Source: CAZYTO01 sp964650405 (lineage in GTDB: Bacteria > Acidobacteriota > Thermoanaerobaculia > Gp7-AA8). Taken from it: a stretch of 9,667 nt of DNA. Below the pieces are notes generated by a model. It was not told where the DNA came from, searched no databases, and was given only the letters and a program-made list of their open reading frames with translations. The DNA is taken from the NCBI GenBank assembly GCA_964650405.1, contig CAZYTO010000223.1:1-9667 (forward strand). The letters are read 5' to 3'. This document shows positions 6,077 through 9,667 of the stretch, in pieces; position 1 is the first letter of the stretch; each line of letters opens with the position of its first letter. Position numbers and translations under genes: made by a program.

Positions 6077-8383
6077 GTGCGCGACGCCGGCCGCTTCTCC
6101 GTTCCGACCCCCGCTCAGGAGCCGCGGGGAACGCTTGCCTCGCTCTTTCACGACGAGGGAGGCACCCCAGCCACGTCCGAGCTGTGGAACATCGTCGTCA
6201 AGGGCTGGCGGCTGATCGCCTTCTGCGCGGTCACCGGTCTCGTGGCCGGCCTGCTCGTCTCGCTCTTCGCCGAATCGCAGTACCGGGCCGTGGTCGTGGT
6301 GAACGTCGAGCGCGACGCCAGCCGGCTGTTCGAAGTCAGCTCGGACGCGCAGGGGATGACGTTCTTCGACCCGACCTTCCTCGTCACGCAGACCCGCCTC
6401 ATGCGCAGCCGCGAGGTGGCGGAGCGCGTGATCGCACGGCTCAACCTCCTCGGCAATCCGGAAGTGGGTCCGCCGCGCAGCGGCTTTTTCCGCTACTTCG
6501 AGAGCCGCTCGCCGGCCGGGACGCGGGACATGTCCGCGGCCGCGAACCGCATCCAGGAGCACGTTACCGCCGCGACCCTCTCCGGCACGAATCTGGTCGA
6601 GCTGGCCTACGTCGGCCGCAATCCGAAGACCACCGCGGACATCGCCAACGCTCTGGCCGAGTCGTACATCGACTGGAGCCTCGAGTCGAAGTTCCAGGTG
6701 GTCGGCCAGGCTTCGAAGTTCCTCTCCACGCAGATCGAGCAACTCAAGAGCGACGTCAGCGAGAAGGAAGAGGAGCTCCACGCCTACGGGCAGCAGAAAG
6801 ACATTGTCTCGGTCGACCCGACTACCAACGTCACGCTGCAGAAGCTGGAGGCGCTGAACCACGATTACGCCGCCGCCGTCTCCGACCGCGTTGCCAAAGG
6901 AGCGCACTATTACGAGCTGGCTGGCTCTCCGGAAGACGCGATCCTGCAGGGAACGCCGGAGAGTACGACCGTGGTGACGCTGAAGGCAGAGATCAGCGCG
7001 CTCCAGCGGCAGTACAACGAAAAGCTGCAGGTTTACAAGCCGGAGTGGCCGGCCATGAAGCAGCTTCGCGTCCAGATCGAAGAAGCGCAGAAGAGCCTTT
7101 TCCGCGATACGCATGAGGCGGCATTGCGCGTCCGCGAGGAAGCCAGGCGCGAGTTCCTCACCGCGCAACGCCGGGAGCAGTCACTGCAGACCGAGCTTGG
7201 GACGCAGAAGCAGGAGGCGATGCAGCTCAACAGCAATGCCGTGGAGTTCAACAATCTCCGCAACGAGGTGGAGACGAAACGGAACCTGCTGGAGATGCTG
7301 CAGAAACGCCAGGCCGAGACGGAAGTCACGGCCCGCCTCCGCGGCCAGCGTGTCTCGAACATCCGCATCGTCGACCGGGCTCTCGTTCCCGGCCGGCCCT
7401 TCAGCCCGTCCTATCCCAGTAACATCTGGGCCGGCCTGATGTGCGGGCTCATGGGCGGTATCGGGCTGGCGTTCTTCCGCGATCTGCTCGACCGGAGCCT
7501 CCGTACGATCGAAGACGTCGAACGGTACTTGCGCCTTCCCGCTCTGGGGATCATCCCGGCCGTGGGCGCAGGCGCGGTCAGCCGTTCATGGTACGGCTAC
7601 GGCGGCTCGCAGAAGCGGAAACAGAAGAACGCCAATCCGGACGAGGCGAAGATCGAGTTGCTGCCGCATACGCACACACGCTCGGCCGTCGCCGAGGCCT
7701 ATCGCGCTGTGCGTGCCGCCCTGCTGCTGTCCCAGGCCGGCGGCATCCGTTCAATCGTCATCACCTCTTGCCTGCCGGCGGAGGGGAAGACGTCGACTGC
7801 GTTGAACCTTGCCATCGTGCTGGCCCAGCTCGGCAAGCGTGTGCTGCTCGTCGACGCCGACCTTCACAAGCCGCGGCTCCACGATACGCTGCGCATGCCG
7901 AACCGCACCGGCCTCGTGTCGATCCTCGTCGAGAATGTCTCGCCGACCCGCGCCATCCAGCCCACCAACATTCCCGGCGTGGCGGCCATTTTCTCCGGCC
8001 CTCCCACACCCAACCCTTCCGGCCTCCTCTCCTCGGAAGCGATGCGCACCCTGCTCGAGTTCGCGGAGATGAACTTCGACTACGTCCTGATCGACAGCCC
8101 GCCGCTGGAGTCGGTGGCCGACGCCATGCTCATCGGCAGCCAGACCGACGGCGTCGTTCTTTGCGTGGAAGGCGGCAGCACCGCCCGCGACCGCGTCCTC
8201 CGCGTCCGCAACCTGCTGGCCAAGAGCAATGTCAACGTGCTGGGCGTGATCATCAACAAGCTCCGCGAGCAGGCCTTCGGCTATGGCTACGGTTACGGCA
8301 AGTCGTACCGCTACTACGGCGGCGGCAAGTCGTATGGCGACACGACCGGCGAGAGCTCTGCCGGACGCGCCTCGGCCGGGTGA
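6077..8383 (+). CDS. Polysaccharide co-polymerase and BY-type tyrosine autokinase (Wzc-like)
   Basis: A 768-residue inner-membrane protein fusing a Wzz chain-length domain to a bacterial tyrosine kinase; such proteins control length and export of capsule or exopolysaccharide. In order: cytosolic N-terminus (1-45), TM1 (46-64), periplasmic domain with long heptad-rich coiled coils (about 190-420), a Pro-rich turn PGRPFSPSYPSN (about 438-449), TM2 (450-467), and the cytosolic kinase. The kinase has the ExxRxxR oligomerisation motif (Glu540, Arg543, Arg546), Walker A CLPAEGKTST (Lys571, Thr572), Walker A' VLLVDADLHKPR (589-600) and Walker B YVLID (669-673). The C-terminal 35 residues carry seven tyrosines (736, 738, 740, 744, 746, 747, 753), the autophosphorylation cluster. 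Fused kinase and Wzz domains are the proteobacterial-style arrangement. Start GTG 6077 lies 2 nt after the upstream stop with no Shine-Dalgarno, indicating translational coupling. No Wza-type exporter or phosphatase is seen nearby. Confidence 0.94.
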   Translation: MRDAGRFSVPTPAQEPRGTLASLFHDEGGTPATSELWNIVVKGWRLIAFCAVTGLVAGLLVSLFAESQYRAVVVVNVERDASRLFEVSSDAQGMTFFDPTFLVTQTRLMRSREVAERVIARLNLLGNPEVGPPRSGFFRYFESRSPAGTRDMSAAANRIQEHVTAATLSGTNLVELAYVGRNPKTTADIANALAESYIDWSLESKFQVVGQASKFLSTQIEQLKSDVSEKEEELHAYGQQKDIVSVDPTTNVTLQKLEALNHDYAAAVSDRVAKGAHYYELAGSPEDAILQGTPESTTVVTLKAEISALQRQYNEKLQVYKPEWPAMKQLRVQIEEAQKSLFRDTHEAALRVREEARREFLTAQRREQSLQTELGTQKQEAMQLNSNAVEFNNLRNEVETKRNLLEMLQKRQAETEVTARLRGQRVSNIRIVDRALVPGRPFSPSYPSNIWAGLMCGLMGGIGLAFFRDLLDRSLRTIEDVERYLRLPALGIIPAVGAGAVSRSWYGYGGSQKRKQKNANPDEAKIELLPHTHTRSAVAEAYRAVRAALLLSQAGGIRSIVITSCLPAEGKTSTALNLAIVLAQLGKRVLLVDADLHKPRLHDTLRMPNRTGLVSILVENVSPTRAIQPTNIPGVAAIFSGPPTPNPSGLLSSEAMRTLLEFAEMNFDYVLIDSPPLESVADAMLIGSQTDGVVLCVEGGSTARDRVLRVRNLLAKSNVNVLGVIINKLREQAFGYGYGYGKSYRYYGGGKSYGDTTGESSAGRASAG

Positions 8384-8405
8384 GCAGTAGCGTCCACGGT
8401 TCGCG

Positions 8406-8828
8406 TTAGCCTTGGCTCTCCGCCACGCTGCGCCTTCGGCCCCATGTGATCGCCGTCAGCAGCACGACGACATTGCAGAACAGCAGCCATCCTCCGAACA
8501 CACCCGCGGCGTCGGCGCGGATGTTGGGGAAGAGGGCCGGGAACCACGCAGAGCTGATCGTGTCCAGGAGCATGCCCGGCGCGACGAGGGCGATGGCGGC
8601 GACGGCGCGCTCCTGCGGGATCCGGAACGGGCGAAACATCGCCACGCCCACGAGGATCATGACGGGCAGGGAAACGAGCAGCAGCGAAACCGCCGAAGCG
8701 ACGTCACCGCGGAACACGTGCTGTCCGCCTAAGCGCAGCGCCAGCGTGGCCACGGCCCAGATGACGAAACCGCGGATGGCCATGGCCCTCATCGTATTCA
8801 TCGTGCCCGGCGTTCTCATTGCGCTCAT
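8406..8828 (-). CDS. Four-helix membrane protein, probable DUF5367 family
   Basis: A 140-residue integral membrane protein with four hydrophobic helices at about 17-33, 44-65, 74-95 and 109-128, and a basic C-terminal tail (GRRRSVAESQG). The pattern of ATLALRLGGQHVF, APGMLLDTISSAWFPALFPN and FGGWLLFCN reminds me of the DUF5367 family, recalled from memory and not searched; no biochemical role is known to me. The start is ATG 8828, preceded by GGAAAGGAAG in the 17-nt gap after the TetR gene. Several other in-frame ATGs (8819, 8801, 8792, 8783) would give shorter N-termini. It lies just downstream of the tetR gene, so it is likely its regulated partner. It converges on the Wzc-like gene with 22 bp between stops and no clear terminator hairpin there. 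Confidence 0.8.
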   Translation of the reverse strand: MSAMRTPGTMNTMRAMAIRGFVIWAVATLALRLGGQHVFRGDVASAVSLLLVSLPVMILVGVAMFRPFRIPQERAVAAIALVAPGMLLDTISSAWFPALFPNIRADAAGVFGGWLLFCNVVVLLTAITWGRRRSVAESQG

Positions 8829-8845
8829 CGTTCTTCTTCCTTTCC
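8829..8845 (-). promoter_or_regulatory. Ribosome binding site of the DUF5367-like gene
   Basis: The 17-nt gap between the TetR stop (TAA, 8848-8846) and ATG 8828 is almost all purine, with GGAAAGGAAG as Shine-Dalgarno. It supports ATG 8828 over the later in-frame ATGs. Confidence 0.6.
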
Positions 8846-9391
8846 TTACTGTTCGAGTTGCCGTGTGAAGCTCCGCAGCGCGCGGGTCGTCCTGGCGAGA
8901 TCCCCGGTAGCGAGGTAGTCGAGCAGCAGGCCGTCGACGACGGCGATCATGAGCGTTGCCCGTTCCTCGCGCGCCGTCCTGCGAAGGCGCTTGTCCATCC
9001 GCTCAGTCAGCAGCGCCTTCCAGCTCTCGAATGCGCCGCGGAGGTAGGCGCCGTAGGTCTTCGGATCGTGGACGGCGAGGCCGTGGACTTCGAAGAGAAG
9101 ACGGAGATAGCGTGCGTTGGCTTCGCCCGTTGCCGAGCGCCAGAAGGCGAGAAGGGCGCGGTCGAGGCTCCCTTCGCCGAGCATCTCCAGGAAGGAGCGC
9201 TGGATGCGGCCGAGGATCACGGAGAGGGCGGAGGAGACGAGGGCCTCGCGGGAGCCGAAGTGGTAGATGAGCAGGCGGGCCTTCGTCCCGATGGCCGCCG
9301 CCAGCGGCCGGAGGGAGAGGTCGCCGACGCCGTGGTCGAGGAGGTAGTCGATCGCCGCCTCGAGAAGCTGATCGCGCCGGCTGAACTCCAT
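8846..9391 (-). CDS. TetR-family transcriptional regulator
   Basis: A 181-residue one-component repressor. The N-terminal HTH is evident: DQLLEAAIDYLLDHGVGDLSLRPLAAAIG followed by the recognition helix and the family signature LIYHFGSREALVSSAL. The remaining all-alpha ligand and dimer domain is variable, so the inducer cannot be predicted. I chose ATG 9391 (MEFSRRDQL), which begins just before the first HTH helix. An upstream TTG at 9427 would add 12 residues (MTVTSVTCNTRY) encoded wholly by the operator and -35 sequence, so it is unlikely. No Shine-Dalgarno precedes ATG 9391, because that stretch is the operator; a leaderless transcript is likely. Two perfect palindromes abut the start codon, which argues for autoregulation. 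It is the first gene of an operon with the four-helix membrane protein, 17 nt downstream. Confidence 0.92.
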   Translation of the reverse strand: MEFSRRDQLLEAAIDYLLDHGVGDLSLRPLAAAIGTKARLLIYHFGSREALVSSALSVILGRIQRSFLEMLGEGSLDRALLAFWRSATGEANARYLRLLFEVHGLAVHDPKTYGAYLRGAFESWKALLTERMDKRLRRTAREERATLMIAVVDGLLLDYLATGDLARTTRALRSFTRQLEQ

Positions 9392-9406
9392 GTAACGAGT
9401 GTTACA
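9391..9406. promoter_or_regulatory. TetR operator, proximal copy
   Basis: Perfect palindrome TGTAAC-N4-GTTACA with spacer GAGT. It overlaps the tetR start codon and the predicted -10 box (9404-9399), so a bound repressor would block initiation. Regulation by the adjacent TetR is inferred. Confidence 0.75.
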
Positions 9407-9427
9407 TGTAACGCTTGTTACAGTCAA
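9399..9427 (-). promoter_or_regulatory. Predicted tetR promoter under the operators
   Basis: On the minus strand, TTGACT (9427-9422, 5 of 6 to -35) is followed after exactly 17 nt by TAACAC (9404-9399, 3 of 6 to -10). The -10 ends 7 nt before ATG 9391, so the expected transcription start falls on or next to the start codon. Confidence 0.5.
9407..9422. promoter_or_regulatory. TetR operator, distal copy
   Basis: Perfect palindrome TGTAAC-N4-GTTACA with spacer GCTT. It directly abuts the proximal copy, so centres are 16 bp apart and the junction GTTACATGTAAC is itself a palindrome. It lies within the promoter spacer and reaches the edge of the -35 box. It probably allows two dimers to bind, as in QacR-type regulation. 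Confidence 0.75.
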
Positions 9428-9428
9428 C

Positions 9429-9490
9429 TTCGTTGTTCGTTGTTCGTTGTTCGTTGTTCGTTGTTCGTTGTTCGTTGTTCGTTGTTCGTT
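9429..9490 (+). repeat. Heptanucleotide tandem array (TTCGTTG)n, interrupted by the gap
   Basis: Almost nine perfect head-to-tail copies of TTCGTTG (62 bp) run into the assembly gap. Degenerate copies (TTTGTTG, CTCGTTG, TTTGTTC) resume at 9592-9612, so the array continues across the gap and decays at its far end. The near edge lies 1 bp from the predicted tetR -35 box. A 7-bp unit resembles the short tandem heptamers known from cyanobacteria, though the unit sequence differs. Array length is unknown. Confidence 0.9.
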
Positions 9491-9590
9491 NNNNNNNNNN
9501 NNNNNNNNNNNNNNNNNNNNNNNNNNNNNNNNNNNNNNNNNNNNNNNNNNNNNNNNNNNNNNNNNNNNNNNNNNNNNNNNNNNNNNNNNN
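9491..9590. other. Assembly gap (100 N)
   Basis: Exactly 100 Ns, the conventional size for a scaffold gap of unknown length. The assembly evidently broke inside the heptamer array, so the true distance between the flanks is undetermined. Confidence 0.97.
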
Positions 9591-9667
9591 GTTTGTTGCT
9601 CGTTGTTTGTTCTGCGGTATCTGTTTACCGTCCCAGGTGATGGACGGTAGGTGAGGGGTCGCGAAGC
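9591..9667 (+). other. Degenerate repeat end and short hairpin, no gene seen
   Basis: After three decayed heptamers, this stretch holds a perfect 8-bp inverted repeat, TACCGTCC (9626-9633) and GGACGGTA (9642-9649), with an 8-nt loop. It has no T-tract on either side, so a terminator role is uncertain; it could be an operator or the end of a neighbouring transcript. No credible coding frame reaches the window edge. Confidence 0.35.

Noticed and set aside
5855..7168. 437-codon minus-strand frame opposite the start of the Wzc-like gene
   Set aside because: Antisense shadow; the plus strand has Wzz and coiled-coil signals throughout.
9392..9427. TTG start at 9427 for the TetR gene
   Set aside because: The added 12 residues are encoded entirely by the two operators and the -35 box, and TTG is a rare start.
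9429..9612. CRISPR array
   Set aside because: Units are 7 bp with no spacers and there are no cas genes; this is a simple tandem repeat.
9399..9654. Open frames through the heptamer array reading LFVVRCS repeats
   Set aside because: A 7-bp unit reads the same 7-residue cycle in every frame, and the frames cross 100 Ns; no evidence of coding.

Overview
The window is about 9.7 kb of high-GC DNA from a Gram-negative-type bacterium. The gene content (Entner-Doudoroff end enzymes, a Wzz/BY-kinase fusion, an O-antigen ligase-like protein, a secreted protein with a Gly-rich hydrophobic C-terminus ending in a Pro/Ser tail) and the coding style suggest Acidobacteriota or a neighbouring soil phylum. 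This is a guess from protein character, not a database result. Exactly 100 Ns at 9491-9590 indicate a scaffolded draft or metagenome assembly.

Region 1 (1-1760, plus): the 3' part of a PfkB-type 2-keto-3-deoxygluconate kinase, then a KDPG aldolase. Together they turn KDG into pyruvate plus glyceraldehyde-3-phosphate. Region 2 (1828-3132, plus): a FAD-dependent oxidoreductase of the flavin-dependent halogenase superfamily, with both diagnostic halogenase motifs and a candidate catalytic lysine. Region 3 (3133-3268): a non-coding gap between convergent genes, occupied by a pair of inverted REP-like palindromes (a REPIN/BIME-like element).

Region 4 (3269-5299, minus): an O-antigen ligase/polymerase-family membrane protein, followed without a gap by a very short, divergent endonuclease V-like gene. 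Region 5 (5300-5402): a compact divergent promoter region. Region 6 (5403-8383, plus): a small secreted protein of unknown function, then 2 nt later a 768-residue polysaccharide co-polymerase/tyrosine autokinase (Wzc-like). Regions 4-6 form part of a surface-polysaccharide locus; no glycosyltransferase, flippase or outer-membrane exporter is visible in the window.

Region 7 (8406-9427, minus): a TetR-family repressor and a four-helix membrane protein (probable DUF5367) in one operon. The tetR promoter is covered by two abutting perfect 16-bp palindromes and appears to give a leaderless or nearly leaderless transcript. Directly upstream of its -35 box is a tandem array of the heptamer TTCGTTG that runs into the assembly gap.

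Most of the window is ordinary metabolism and envelope biology. The points most worth a second look are the twin TetR operators with the heptamer array, the REPIN, the halogenase-like flavoprotein, the minimal endonuclease V, and the secreted partner of the tyrosine kinase. I saw no tRNA, rRNA, CRISPR array, transposase or prophage gene.
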